NCBI GenBank assembly: GCA_003427395.1
Contig: BFEA01000019.1
Span: 1,539,745-1,560,625, forward strand
Reading direction: 5' to 3'
Length of the DNA stretch: 20,881 nucleotides
Origin: Chara braunii
Lineage: Eukaryota > Streptophyta > Charophyceae > Charales > Characeae
Under the pieces are notes generated by a model, which saw only the letters and a program-made list of their open reading frames with translations, was not told where the DNA came from and did not search any database. Shown here in pieces: positions 8,523 through 18,574 of this stretch; the first letter of the stretch is position 1; each line of letters begins with the position of its first letter. Made by a program: the position numbers and the translations under genes.

Positions 8523-9425
8523 TCATGCACCACCCAACTTGAACGAGGAGTCCACACAACCCTCCAATCCAACCAACGCGCCTAGTCGATAGATCTGCCA
8601 GCCCATCTCACGTTGATGGCGCTCTGCTTCGCTGCTACACTCATTGCCTGCCCTGATATCCCTAGCTAGCAGTGCACAGAGGCAACTGTTATAACTCGTT
8701 TTGTCTTGCCACAACTGAGGTTGAGCATCCCCGGGCAGCAGATCGTTTGCCTCATTGAGCCGTTTTTCGTTTCTACAGTCTATCTTCAACAACTCCTGAT
8801 CAGGCACATGAAGATCTCTTATCCCCTGTCCGGTCCTCTCCCTCACCTCAGGCTTCGTTGTTGCCCGAGAGAAGAGACCACGAGGAACCGTTTGTTTCCC
8901 TAGTTGTAATTGAGTCTTCATGCATGCTCATCGTCCTCAAACGATGGATATTGCTGCAATCGCAGTTGAGCCTCCCCACGCCACGCCTTGTCATTCATTA
9001 CCCCCTCATCACTCATCACAGGAGCTCCAATACCCATCACCACTGGGGGGCAATAGATAAGGCTCTGGTGTTGTAATTGTAGTTGTAGCTGTGCATCCAG
9101 ATATTGCCCTTTGTCATCAGTACCTAGGTCATGGTGAACCTCGTTGTCCTCACTCTCCACCACCTCATTCTCACACTGTACACTCTCCCTTTCCTGTCCG
9201 TGGGATTCATTGATTCCATTCAAAGCAGGTGACAACTTTTTGTTAGGTGGACAACCCTCATCTCCTCCCAGCAAAAGCTCCACGAACAGGCCGTTCGCCA
9301 GGCGGACCCTCATCTCCTCCCAGCAAAAGCTCCGTGAACAGCTCTTTCACCTTCCCGAGGATTCTGGTACACTCACGCAGCTGAGCCATCACGTGTGCAT
9401 TGTTCGTGTCGCCCAACTGTTGTAG
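8523..9425 (-). pseudogene. Broken ORF of unknown function, glutamine-rich
   Basis: On the minus strand, three consecutive open segments read like one protein broken twice. The first, from about 9425, reads LQQLGDTNNAHVMAQLRE and then a hydrophobic-charged stretch ending ELLLGGDEG. The second (9313-8918) repeats ELLLGGDEG and continues through an acidic region and glutamine-leucine repeats. The third (8921-8523) begins a few bases before the second ends. The first break is explained by a direct repeat of 52-bp period (9254 and 9306), which is not a multiple of three. The second looks like a simple frameshift. I do not recognise the family. Neighbouring mobile-element relics suggest a transposon-borne accessory protein, but that is a guess from context. 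Confidence 0.35.
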
Positions 9426-9441
9426 AGACACATTTACATAG

Positions 9442-9654
9442 AGCTCCTCCTCCTATCCAACTACACACCGAGTCCTATCATTAATGGAAACCTCTAGTCT
9501 AGAAGAACCCATCACTACATCAGAGCTGACTGTGGTCGTCAACAGAATGGCCACGGGCAACTGGAAGTGTCCAGGCTCGGATGGCCTACCAATAGAATTC
9601 GACAGACGATTCTGGACCCTGATTGCATCGGCCCTCCCAGCTGGTTGGCACTAA
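9442..9654 (+). pseudogene. LINE (L1-type) reverse-transcriptase fragment
   Basis: A 70-codon open stretch bounded by stops carries the signature of the N-terminal part of an L1-type LINE reverse transcriptase. An ITTSEL phrase, the usual EPIT-x-x-EL region, is followed by an NRMATGN segment and then CPGSDGLPIEFDRRFW. In L1-type elements this reads like NGK(A/S)PGPDGLPxEFYxxFW and marks the start of the polymerase palm. Here the conserved lysine region is disturbed and the usual tyrosine of EFY is aspartate. The catalytic YxDD block, endonuclease and remaining domains are missing: the frame ends shortly after the FW motif and the sequence changes to a SINE-like relic. An inactive remnant. Confidence 0.8.
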
Positions 9655-9655
9655 G

Positions 9656-9725
9656 CGCGCCAAGGTGGTCAGTGGGGATTGAACCCATGACCTCCTGTCG
9701 GTGAATGCCAGTTGAGTACCTTACC
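9656..9725 (-). mobile_element. tRNA-derived SINE-like relic
   Basis: On the minus strand a B-box-like GGGTTCAATCC (9676-9686) lies downstream of an A-box-like TACTCAACTGG (9708-9718), with AGGTCATG just before the B box as in many tRNA-derived SINEs. The spacing (about 22 bases) is shorter than in a tRNA, so the anticodon region is reduced and it cannot be a functional tRNA gene. It abuts the LINE fragment on one side and a GGGCC-type TIR on the other. No poly(A) tail or target duplication was found. Confidence 0.4.
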
Positions 9726-9727
9726 AA

Positions 9728-10300
9728 GGGCCTCGTTCAACTACTCGCCATCCGCCGCAAACAGTGTCGAGACTTGGCGAGGCCGAAAAGTACAATTTTA
9801 TGGCAGAACTTGGCGCTTGGTTCCATTACATCGTCGCCGCCATGTGCGCTGTGGTTGCTGTCCTGGCCTGCTCGCCGGCTTGTGGCGGATGGCGGGCTAA
9901 TAAAAGGGTGGTTCACCATGTACTCGGGACTGTAAATCATTCTAGGTGCAGCGAAAACTCGCCAACACTACGGGACAACGCAGGTCTACTGTCAGGATCA
10001 CGCTGTCAAGGCCAATCCCCACACGAAGCATTTCGCGGAGGGTTGAGAAGTAGTGCCCTCCACGAAGGCCCTTTGCAGGCAGGGGAAATGAAAGCCCTTT
10101 GCCACCCATAACCAAGTTATTTCAGACCGAAATTCTCATAGCGTCCATTTCGTGGCTATTGGCGATGCAGTGGAATCAAGGTCCTACCGTCTTAACCCGA
10201 AAACAACATACGTACGTTGTATTTAACTTACCTCTGAAAAATGACCTCTGAGAAATCGTGCCGTTTTTTTCGAATAGAACGTACCCTCAAATACAACGTT
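9728..10300 (+). mobile_element. GGGCC-ended TIR element, left copy
   Basis: Begins GGGCCTCGTTCAACTACTCG at 9728. The word CGCCATCCGCC (9746-9756) returns inverted at 9884-9894. Further right come CTACCGTCTTAACCCG (10184-10199), an 18-bp palindromic word of the ACAAC(G/A)TACGTACGTTGT type (10203-10220), and AAATACAACGT at 10289-10299, where repeat copy B begins. The same modules occur in the same order but inverted at 19702-19936, so both are copies of one element family. GGGCC ends with 3-bp target duplications resemble PIF/Harbinger-type Tourist MITEs, although the TSDs here are not the usual TTA/TAA. Open frames across this stretch show no transposase. Confidence 0.55.
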
Positions 10301-12024
10301 GTCGATCGCATCGGTCCCGCACGGGGACCCCCCCGGCTGCGTCACGCAGGATTATGCAGGACTTGTCGCAGAGAGCGTTTGCCGCTCCGACCGAGTGCGC
10401 CAGCCGTACCTCTCGCGAGTCCCTACGATAGGACAAAGTCACACGAGGCACCGCTACCTCCACCTGCGAGAGCTGTCACCATCCCTTAGGTGGGCGTATC
10501 CCTGCCGAACTACTGAACCACATGCGAAAGTTTTTCATATGCAATTGCGGAGGTGGCCCAGCCGAGGGCGTTTCTCGTTCGCTGTAGCATAGGGGGTACG
10601 CGCGGTCGAACGCCCGAAATCGAACCCGTACGCGAGTCGTCGTACTGCGGGGCTGAAGTCCCAAGCACGATTCAGCGCCGGTCGACTAGGACGCACTACA
10701 CACCTACGCGTTACACTACAACACCCACGCTTACCCACGCATAACATACTGACACACACACAACAATCTCCACAAATAACACCACAACACAACGACACTC
10801 CTAGTCCCTTCAGTATCTGACCCATAACTCTACGCAGTGGAAGTCGGTAACTGCCTTGCGCGAGGTTTAGTATAAGATCGCGTGAACGTAGGACCCACGC
10901 ATACCGATTTATAATGCAGTCCTACGCAGATAAAAGCGATGACGACGCATTATGTGGTGCCCATACCCGAATGGCCTATTCTGGGCCATGGGGTGGCTCC
11001 CGACGCTCAGGCGTTGGCTAAAGCGCACGCTAAGGGGGAGGGTAACCCTTTAGTAGGCGCAAAATCGGCCTGAGGGCCTTTCCGTCTTCTGCACCCTAAG
11101 GTGTTCCAAAGGGGGTAAGACGGCCCCTAGGGCAGGAAGGAATTTGGAGCGGTGGTGAGCTGTCTGGCGCATCACCAGCGACACGCTAACCCTTCCGCCC
11201 GGAACTGTATTGTTCCACCAAAATAAATTTTCAAAAAGGAAAAAAAAATAAACACTCTTAATATAATTAGAAGAGGCACCGCAGGGACTAACCCTGTGAG
11301 GGTCATCCAAGCGTACGCCTACTTAGATTATCACCTCAGTAGAACGGGGGTAGAACAATCTCACTCAAACACAAGGCTTGTGGGGTAGTTCACTCTCACG
11401 ACAGTTGTGTGGTCTGCCCATCTGAATCCACGCAATACCACTCAACATGAATCAATCGAGACTCTTCCATACATATCTGCACTCACACCACGATATCAAA
11501 CAAACACCCACATGCTACACGAGGTCAACTCCAACCAACCTCTCCACTCATGCCCTTCGCTTTAGCCAGGCAAGCACCAACCTCCAGCCAACCAACCATA
11601 ATTAAGTACTCAGCACCTCTGTTAAATGGCCATTCAGTAAAAGTCTGGGTGAAACCTCAACAAAACAATAAAATCACCAGGGCCAAAACCTTTTTAGGTT
11701 GAGTATTGAAGGTGAATTGGGGTCGAGTCGTAAACCGACGAATCGGCAACCAACCTGTTATCAGCGACAACAGAAGAGTAATCCTTTTGACGAAATAGCT
11801 TGATTAGATCAAGCCTTCATATGATAATACGGCAACCTGCATCACAGTACAGGCCAAAGAAGAGTACTACTCATGCTTGTGCCAAGGGGAGAACATCCCC
11901 CTAGCCGAGTCCTAGCTCCTCTACGAGTGCGAAGCCACTAAGTACCTCCTTTAATCAGGATAGATCTGCAAGGTAGCTTCTAGCTGAGAAATATTCTAAC
12001 TCCCCAAATTCTACAAAATTTCGG

Positions 12025-12427
12025 CAGCGCTTCCCGTAAGAAAAGTGTTTTTTGAGAATTTCTATGAGTCCAAAAATGAGTAACTTCTCCAGATTTGTAG
12101 AAATTTCGGCAGTGCTTCCCGTAGGAACAGGAGGCTGCCAAGACTTATACGAAGCTGAAAGATGAAAAGACAAGCAAACTACACTTGGGACTAACTACTG
12201 ACGCCTGCTCGATGAATCAGGATCANCAGCGCTTCCCGTAGGAAAAGTGCTTTTTCAGAATTTCTATGAGTCCAAAAATGACTAACTCCTCCAGATTTGC
12301 AGAAATTTCGGCAGCGCTTCCCGTAGGAACAAGAGGCTGCCAAGACTTATACGAAGCTGAAAGATGAAAAGACAAGCAAACTACACTTGGGACTAACTAC
12401 TGACGCCTGCTCGATGAATCAGGATCA
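12025..12427 (+). repeat. Tandem duplication, 202-bp period, with N at the junction
   Basis: CAGCGCTTCCCGTA occurs at 12025 and 12227 and the following 200 bases are nearly identical, both ending GATGAATCAGGATCA. The single N at 12226 sits exactly between the units. Inside each unit the TTTCGGCAGC(G/A)(C/G)TTCCCGTA-type word occurs twice, about 80 bp apart. This may be a real duplication or a gap-closing artefact. Confidence 0.9.
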
Positions 12428-12724
12428 ATGACGGCTAACACAACTTCTGGATGAGACCGTGGGCTAGCATTGGGCCTAACCCCTAGCAAGGTCAGTCCTA
12501 TCCTCATCCCAAGTTTTCCCTCCCAACATCCATCTGGCCTACCTATGGCTCCCGCACTTGGCGAGCATCTAAAGCAACTAACCTATCGAAAAAACACCCC
12601 AAGTGAGATCCTACAATCACACATGAGCATGCATCTCTCACAATCCCATATACATTTGCCCAGGTAGTTCGTTAGATCACTAAGTTGTTCCCTTTCAATA
12701 ACCCCCTAACTTATAGCATAGGAT

Positions 12725-13989
12725 CAGACAAGGCCCTAACTTAAGGGTATGTCCAACCTGCTTAAGTAAATAAGTAAAAATACGCACAACTGGACTGCCC
12801 TAACTTAAGGGTATGGCCAACTCCAGATAAACTCTAGTCATAAAGCATATGACCAGACCGCCCTAACTTAAGAGTACGCCTGACTTCTGCTTGAACTGAC
12901 GACATGAAGCGTAAAGCTAGACTGCCCTAACTTAAGGGTATGTCTAGCCAGCTTTACACAAAGTTACATAGGGCATAGGATTAGACTGCCCCAACTTAGG
13001 GGTATGCCTAACCTGCCTAGAACAAGCACGAACGACGACTGATCAGACCGCCCTAACTTAAGTGCACGTCTAACCTACAGAACCAGTGCAAACGACGAAT
13101 GGTCAGACCGTCCTAACTTAAGGGTACGTCCAACCTACATCACGTCAACGACAAGAGCCTATCACCAGGCCGCCCTAACTTAAGGGTACGCCTGACTAGC
13201 CTGAACAGTACAGTTACATAAGACATGAACTGTCTGAACAAAGTACAACGACGTATGACTAAGCCGCCCTAACTTAAGGGTACGCTTAGATCCCGTAACG
13301 ACAATCATATAAAAACAACCATTGATACATGCACAGACTATATGTGTTTCTCTCTTATTAGGCAGAGGATCAGACCAACCCAACTTAGGGAGACATCCAA
13401 CCCTGCCTTGTGTTTAGAAGGGAAAATAAAACAAATTTATACTAACTTGTTGATCCTTTGTCTTATTACGAGCATAGGACCGAGCCGCCCTAATTTAACA
13501 GTATGCTCAACCTGCCCAGGTTACCTTCGTTATATTCTTCATACCTTTCCTCCTCTTCTTGTTCTACCTGACTTACTGACTGGCTTTCCCAACTTAGGGT
13601 GCCCGGTCTGCAAGATGATATAGGTTCATATAGTATATATCAAAGTTGTACACTTTGGTTGACCTTTGTGTTCATGGCCTATGACTGAGCCGCCCTAACT
13701 TAAGGGTACGCTCAGCCTCATGCCCGTGTTTCCCTCAGAAAAACATACACAGAACTAAGTCCACGCAACTTAGAGTGTTCTCAGCTCTGTTTTCAGCAAC
13801 CCACAAAGAAACACCAGGATTCCGAGACCTCCCAACTTAGGGTGTCCATCCTCCTATTCAGAAACCCCATAAAAAACAGCGACTGGTCCGTCCAACTTAG
13901 GATAGGCCCAGCCCTCAAAACCATTAAGTCAGCCCAGCAGACATAAACAAAACACAGCACTGAGCCCACATCAACTTAGAGGAGCTCAG
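12725..13989 (+). repeat. Hairpin array of copy B (17 units)
   Basis: The hexaloop AACTTA (once AATTTA) begins at 12738, 12802, 12865, 12929, 12993, 13055, 13115, 13177, 13271, 13382, 13492, 13591, 13697, 13767, 13834, 13894 and 13973. The first eight are 60-64 bp apart. The usual core is an apical stem CCCT/AGGG, a 3' TA bulge, a CG/CG or TG/TG step, an unpaired C on the 5' side, and arms specific to each unit: GCTAGA/TCTAGC (12916-12948), CTAAG/CTTAG (13259-13289), CTGAG/CTCAG (13685-13715). The apical stem changes to CCCC/GGGG at 12989-13002 and to TCC/GGA at 13891-13902, so pairing is preserved. The design matches the copy A array although the core sequence differs. Function unknown. Confidence 0.87.
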
Positions 13990-14235
13990 CCTTGGGTTGA
14001 CCCGGTCAAACGCATGCAATACTCCTTCAGCCCACTTTCCCCCAGTTCATTCGTCTGAATTCACTCAAAAGTTATATGATCTCTCATATGTACTTGTTCA
14101 CTTAACCTTTTGGCAAAGCATGTTCTGACATACATAACAAAACAAACAATAATATCCTTACATAGTATTATATTCAGATACCCAAGGATAGCAAAGTAGG
14201 GGAAGGGATCACACGCGTTAACCGAGAATATACCT

Positions 14236-14510
14236 GAAGTTCCCTGCCTCCAAAACCCCGCCTGGGCTCCATCAGAGCTCCCGCAATCTGTGGGGCAACC
14301 TCCCACAGAGGCCTTGGCGCGGACCTACGGGTTGCAATCCCGCCTGCCGCCTTCCTCTCGTAGCCTCAGACTAGACTAAGAGTAAGAAGGATAAAATTAG
14401 AAAGTTCAGACCCTTGAGATCCAGGGGAGGTACACTCAAACTCACGGGGAGAGGGCCTTGAAGTCTCGGTGCGCCTGAGGGCCCCGCAATGATGGCCAGG
14501 AAAACGCCTC
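14236..14510 (+). repeat. Conserved 3' block of copy B
   Basis: Partner of 5518-5790. It begins GTTCCCTGCCTCCA, includes CTACGGGTTGCAATCCCGCC, and ends at CGCAATGATGG, where similarity to copy A stops. The end of similarity is the best available estimate of the element boundary. Confidence 0.75.
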
Positions 14511-14639
14511 AGAAGTCGATCAGAACCACAACTGAAATGCAATGTATAGATCCCCAGACAGGTCTCCAAATCCCAGCTCTGGCCCCCGTGCGGCCTGCTC
14601 ACTTCTCTGAGTCCACACGCCGTCCGTAGTTAGTGCTCA
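14511..14639. other. Unassigned spacer
   Basis: Sequence between the end of repeat copy B and the CAG-rich region. No feature recognised. Confidence 0.4.
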
Positions 14640-16330
14640 GCAAGGTGCACAGCGAGGAGCAACGCCCTCCGCAACAGCAGCACTTTGTTGTGCACCCCCT
14701 CAAACAGCCCGGGTATCCGCTGTAGCAACAACTTATCAGAGTTCCACCAGAGTACAGTTTGCAACCGCAGCCTCAAACTCCCCTGGCAAGGTCTGTCCCC
14801 ACTCTCATGATCTTTGCATTCCCTTCTCCTTCTGTACCCCCTTTCTTAAGCTCACGTCGTTGCTTCTCTCAACGAGGAGCAATGTCTGTCCAATGGCAGC
14901 GCGCAGCGCTCCGCATGGTAACAGCTCTGAACACAGTTACAGCGCCCAGACTATATGTAGCAGCAGCCTGTCTTAATAGCAGTCACCCGTCTGTTGTGGC
15001 ACTACTTCACTTGACCTCAGTAGCAATAGTAGCAGCCTGACAAGCCGTCGCAGCACCCCGTTCGCAAGCCTGTCTTCACCTACTATGCCACCCTTCTACT
15101 CCTAGTAATGGACACCGCAGCAGCTCAATAAGGGCTCAGGAATACCAACTGCAGCAGCATTGGCCTGGATGTAACACAGGCCTTAGCAGCTGGTCGATGG
15201 CAGCAGCCGCTCGCGGCAGTTCCAACAGTATGCAGCGCATGGTCTGTGTGCTGCGGCAGCCCGGTCCCGCAGAAGTGTCAGTAATGGTAACAGTCTCGCC
15301 GGATTGCTACAACGGCAGCCGAGCCTCACTTGGGCAGATGTATAGCTGTGGCACAGCTGCAGCCTGCATGAGGCTTACCGTCTTCTCATAACAATGGCCA
15401 CAGACCACACCCTGTCCACACACGCAGCAGTAGTTGATAGCAGTGTTTGCCACTGCCTGCGGCATCCAACAGTGTGGAGCAGGTAGCAGCGGCAGCCTGC
15501 CTCAATAAGCAGCCCAAAAAGTCTGTATTCCAATAAAGCACACCCTCTCTTTGTCCTACTCAAACGGGGACTGGACGCAGCAAAGTCTTCCCCAAATACC
15601 ATGCAGGCGCCACAATGCCTTAGCTTGTAACCCTCGCACTCTGCCAACCCAACCAGCAGCTGACCCCACAGCAATTGACCTTACCAGTAGCAGCTTTCTG
15701 CCCGCCAAATACAGCAGCAGCCCACTTCCGTGACCGGGAAAACAGTCCTCGACAGCAGTCGCACCGTACTTTCACAACCAACTTGTTCACACGTGCCGCA
15801 CTCACTCCCTCCTTACACAGTAGCACGCTCCCACAGCAGCCCTCCACCAAACTGCATACAACCTCTGTGTAAGGGCTACTAAGCTTGCTAGTAACACACC
15901 GTGTTGGCCACTTACACAGCAAACATATGGAAATTCACCGCCAAAGATCACAGGGGCAACACCAATCTCAAGAAGCTAGCCATACTGCCTAATGCAATAG
16001 ACTGTCGTACACGTTGGCACCAGGTAGCAGTGATCACCAATTTTGGCCTGTCTCAACTAGCAGAGCAGGGTAGCACTATCAGGCGTGACCCTACCACCAC
16101 AACACCCACTGGTAGCAACCAGTGCCACCATCCACAAAATCAATACCTGAATACACAGCAGCGGCTCGCCGGCTCCGGAGGCCAACTGCAGCAACCGTAT
16201 CTTTGACCACGGACTGCAGCAATAGTCCGACCCTCACTTTCGCAGTACAAGACAGCACCGCGGAATGCTAGAATGCCAGTGACTGGCCCAATCACTGTCG
16301 CAATGGTGACTAGGCATACATCGCCCCCAT
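14640..16330 (+). repeat. CAG/GCAGC-rich degenerate repeat region
   Basis: Some 1.7 kb filled with scattered CAGCAG, GTAGCAG and GGCAGC words. A longer motif close to GCAGCCTG(T/C)CTCAATA(A/G)GCAG recurs in varied form near 14968, 15050, 15125, 15497 and 16045. Spacing is irregular. Open frames exist in several phases on both strands because stop codons are rare in such sequence, but none is consistent or domain-bearing. It looks like an old minisatellite that has decayed, or the remains of a repeat-rich element. Confidence 0.55.
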
Positions 16331-16649
16331 CACAAGGTGTGAACGGGTCTGGCGCTACACACCGGAAGGATGCGCCAGATCCAGACCATACACAGACGAA
16401 GAGGAAGGGACCAGACGAAGGAGAGGGGGAAGGCGGGACTGTCGTCGCCAACAAGTCTTCGGTACAGGTCCCAGATAGTCCCTCGTCAAATGTCTGCGCC
16501 CAACGTCGAGTCCGGGTCCAAATATTACCAATCCCTCTCTCTCGTAGTCTGCCGAGGTAGTGAAGTCAGGTACCGAAAGGGTGAGGGGGAGATGGTGGAC
16601 TGAGAAGGGGAAGAGGGAGGACTCTCTCCCTCTCTTCCTCTCTATTTCT

Positions 16650-16653
<4 letters not shown>
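16331..16653. other. Unassigned region before the (CT)n tract
   Basis: Purine-rich, then pyrimidine-rich toward the microsatellite. Overlapping open frames on both strands without recognisable content. Confidence 0.4.

Positions 16654-16711
<58 letters not shown>
16654..16711. repeat. (CT)n microsatellite
   Basis: About 29 uninterrupted CT units, preceded by an impure CT-rich stretch from about 16621. Minus-strand frames that cross it encode alternating Arg-Glu runs and are artefacts. Confidence 0.98.
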
Positions 16712-16714
<3 letters not shown>

Positions 16715-17582
16715 ATTTGGAGACCCCCACTGCAGAAGTCGGGAGGAGGGAGCCACGCGGGGGCACCACAATCAAGACACCTCACTGGTCCGACCAGCCT
16801 CATAGGAGGTGGGCAGCAACAGAAATGGCGGGAGCAGCAGGCAGCAGGGCGCTCTTACTCACGGAAGTGAGGCAGACTGGCCCCAGTAGAGCTCGTAATT
16901 CAGTCCGCCCTTTCCCATTATGCCAAATGAGGATGCACTTCCCGCTAGAAAGTGGGAAGGTACACTCCCGTTTGAAGAGTTCCTTCCCCTTGCGCAATCT
17001 CAGCAGCCCATACCTGCCAATCCGCAGCTCAAATCGGAAAACCGACGTTACCAGTGAATCCACAACGCGCCAAAACCCTAGTCCCGATTCTTTACTCGCT
17101 TGTTTCTGCCCAGCAGCGAGTGAAATACCCAGTTCTCACTCGTGCTTTTTCCCCTTCTCGCAACTATCTCCCGCCATGCACAGCGCAGCCCATATCCTAG
17201 ATACTGCTTAATCCTCTCATCCCACACGAAATCCGACCCCGGCATCAGCTCCGCCTTGCCTCAAAACCCCCGGGTAGCAACTTGAATCGCCTAAATCGGT
17301 CGAGAAATGACCGAGATATACAAAGAATTGGCTCGACTCTTCTTCTCCTCGCTCCTCCAACTTCCCCGCGCTGTCCTTTTTCTTACTAGTCCCTGAACTA
17401 CTAACTCTCCACTCAGACTACCGCCGGATCTGGGTTCGCCTCAACTCCAATCCCCCAACTATCACCTCCCCCCACTCAGTTCCACTAAGGAACGAGCGCG
17501 GTCATCAGTTCTCACCTCCGGCCATATCCACTACCACCATCGCAACGCGTACCTGGCGGCCCCGAAGTCCAGGTGCACCCTC

Positions 17583-17587
<5 letters not shown>
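16712..17587. other. Unassigned region; one 164-codon open frame, not supported as a gene
   Basis: A plus-strand frame is open from 16717 to 17211. Its product has no domain, signal or repeat I can identify, and it overlaps minus-strand frames of similar quality. Small inverted words occur (for example CTTCCCGC and GTGGGAAG near 16939-16960). From about 17215 to 17587 the DNA is pyrimidine-rich, with nothing recognised. Confidence 0.4.

Positions 17588-17627
<40 letters not shown>
17588..17627 (-). repeat. T40 tract
   Basis: Forty consecutive T bases, equal to a long pure poly(A) on the minus strand. A pure tract of this length is either young or an assembly or sequencing estimate. A retroposed sequence on the minus strand lying at 17628 and beyond could end here, but I cannot identify its body. 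Confidence 0.85.
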
Positions 17628-17628
<1 letters not shown>

Positions 17629-18514
17629 TCGCTCTGCCTGTACCCTAGTGTAAACACTCCGCTGTATCACTCTGCCTCGATGCTGTTTCCTCCCTCTCTC
17701 ACTTTGCTGCTTCGTTCCTTCCGCTGCCGCTAGTCCTCCCGTCCTTCTTCTATCCCAGTTCTCGCACGTACCCGGCTCGAGATTGCACCCGGGTTCGTCC
17801 CCCCTCTTCGTTTTCTGCACCACCCCCTCGTTCAAGTGCACCTGGCACAGATCCGGGCCAGATGCACTCTCCCTCCCCCTGCTTCGCATTCCCACTCTTC
17901 CTCCTACTGCCCGGCGCAGCGCCTCGGCTCTTCCCAACTGTTCACCCTCGTGACTCTGGGCAGGTCTCAGCGGGACTTCATATAAACTAACGGCTCAGCT
18001 GCCGGTGAGCTGGGCGGCTTTATAGCCCGAGCTGCGACACTCGGCTCCGCTCGCACACAGCTGCGAGTCACCCCCTGGGCAATGGCCATGCTCATCGCTT
18101 TCTGTATTGCTCCAATTCTCACGGATGTCCCGGAGGACCACAGCCTCAAGGCATGGATGTCCCAGCAGCCCGTGGATGTATCCACCGAACTAGGCTGCTG
18201 GGCTGCGTGACAAGCCCCGGTATCGGCCTCATCAAAAATAGAAAAAAGGTAGAAATAGAAGAAAGAAAAAAAGTTTAAACTCAGAAAATAAAAAAATAAA
18301 ATAATGAAAACGGACGGGGGAGGGGGACCGTTTGTGCCTTTGTGCCTGGTCCTACCCTGCGGGCCCGCGGCTGGGCTCCCCTTAGCAAAACCAAAGGGGA
18401 TAGTCCTGCAGGACCCTCAACCCCTCGGTTCGCTCCATAGTGCCCCTTTGCCGCTTCGCTGCTCTGCTGGTGGCTGCCAGCCTGGATCTCAGGATCTGCC
18501 TGGTGATAGTTCAA
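17628..18514. other. Unassigned GC-rich region
   Basis: No gene supported. Between 17989 and 18210 both strands are open. The plus-strand product has a moderately natural composition (a hydrophobic stretch about 20 residues long in its middle) but begins right after a stop and matches nothing I know. An A-rich stretch lies at 18232-18305. Confidence 0.35.
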
Positions 18515-18574
18515 TAACATAACCTATAGGGCTAAGCCCCAACCTAACATAACCTATAGGGCTAAGCCCCAACC
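18515..18574 (+). repeat. Two perfect 30-bp tandem units
   Basis: The 30-bp unit beginning TAACATAACCTATAGG occurs twice without change. Each contains the small palindrome GGGCTAAGCCC. Confidence 0.93.

Larger units (their letters stand above)
10300..14510 (+). mobile_element. Long noncoding repeat element, copy B
   Basis: Second copy of the repeat described for 1051-5790, in the same orientation. It has one unit of the 5' repeat (from 10300), the TATA-like box (10871-10877), the body aligned near 11505-11710, a cluster of TTTCGGCAGC(G/A)CTTCCCGTA-type words (12019-12330), a hairpin array (12725-13989) and the common 3' block. It lacks the ribozyme repeat and AT-rich MITE seen in A. No polyprotein is encoded. 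The region 11050-11310 was checked: the open frame there lies across an A-rich stretch and shows no domain. The copies are diverged, so this is an old family rather than a recent duplication. Confidence 0.6.

Noticed and set aside
12725-13989. Regularly spaced repeats that resemble a CRISPR array
   Set aside because: The repeat cores vary and their arms covary with one another, the later spacing is irregular, there are no cas genes, and the DNA is clearly eukaryotic.
16355-16775. Frames encoding long Arg-Glu repeats
   Set aside because: Direct products of the (CT)n microsatellite.
16717-17211. Plus-strand open frame of 164 codons, nearly the longest in the window
   Set aside because: No recognisable domain or homologous phrase. 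It starts at the edge of a (CT)n tract and overlaps equally long minus-strand frames. Frame length of this order is expected in GC-rich DNA.
17989-18210. Plus-strand open stretch with protein-like composition
   Set aside because: Starts immediately after a stop, the opposite strand is open too, and nothing in it matches a family I know.
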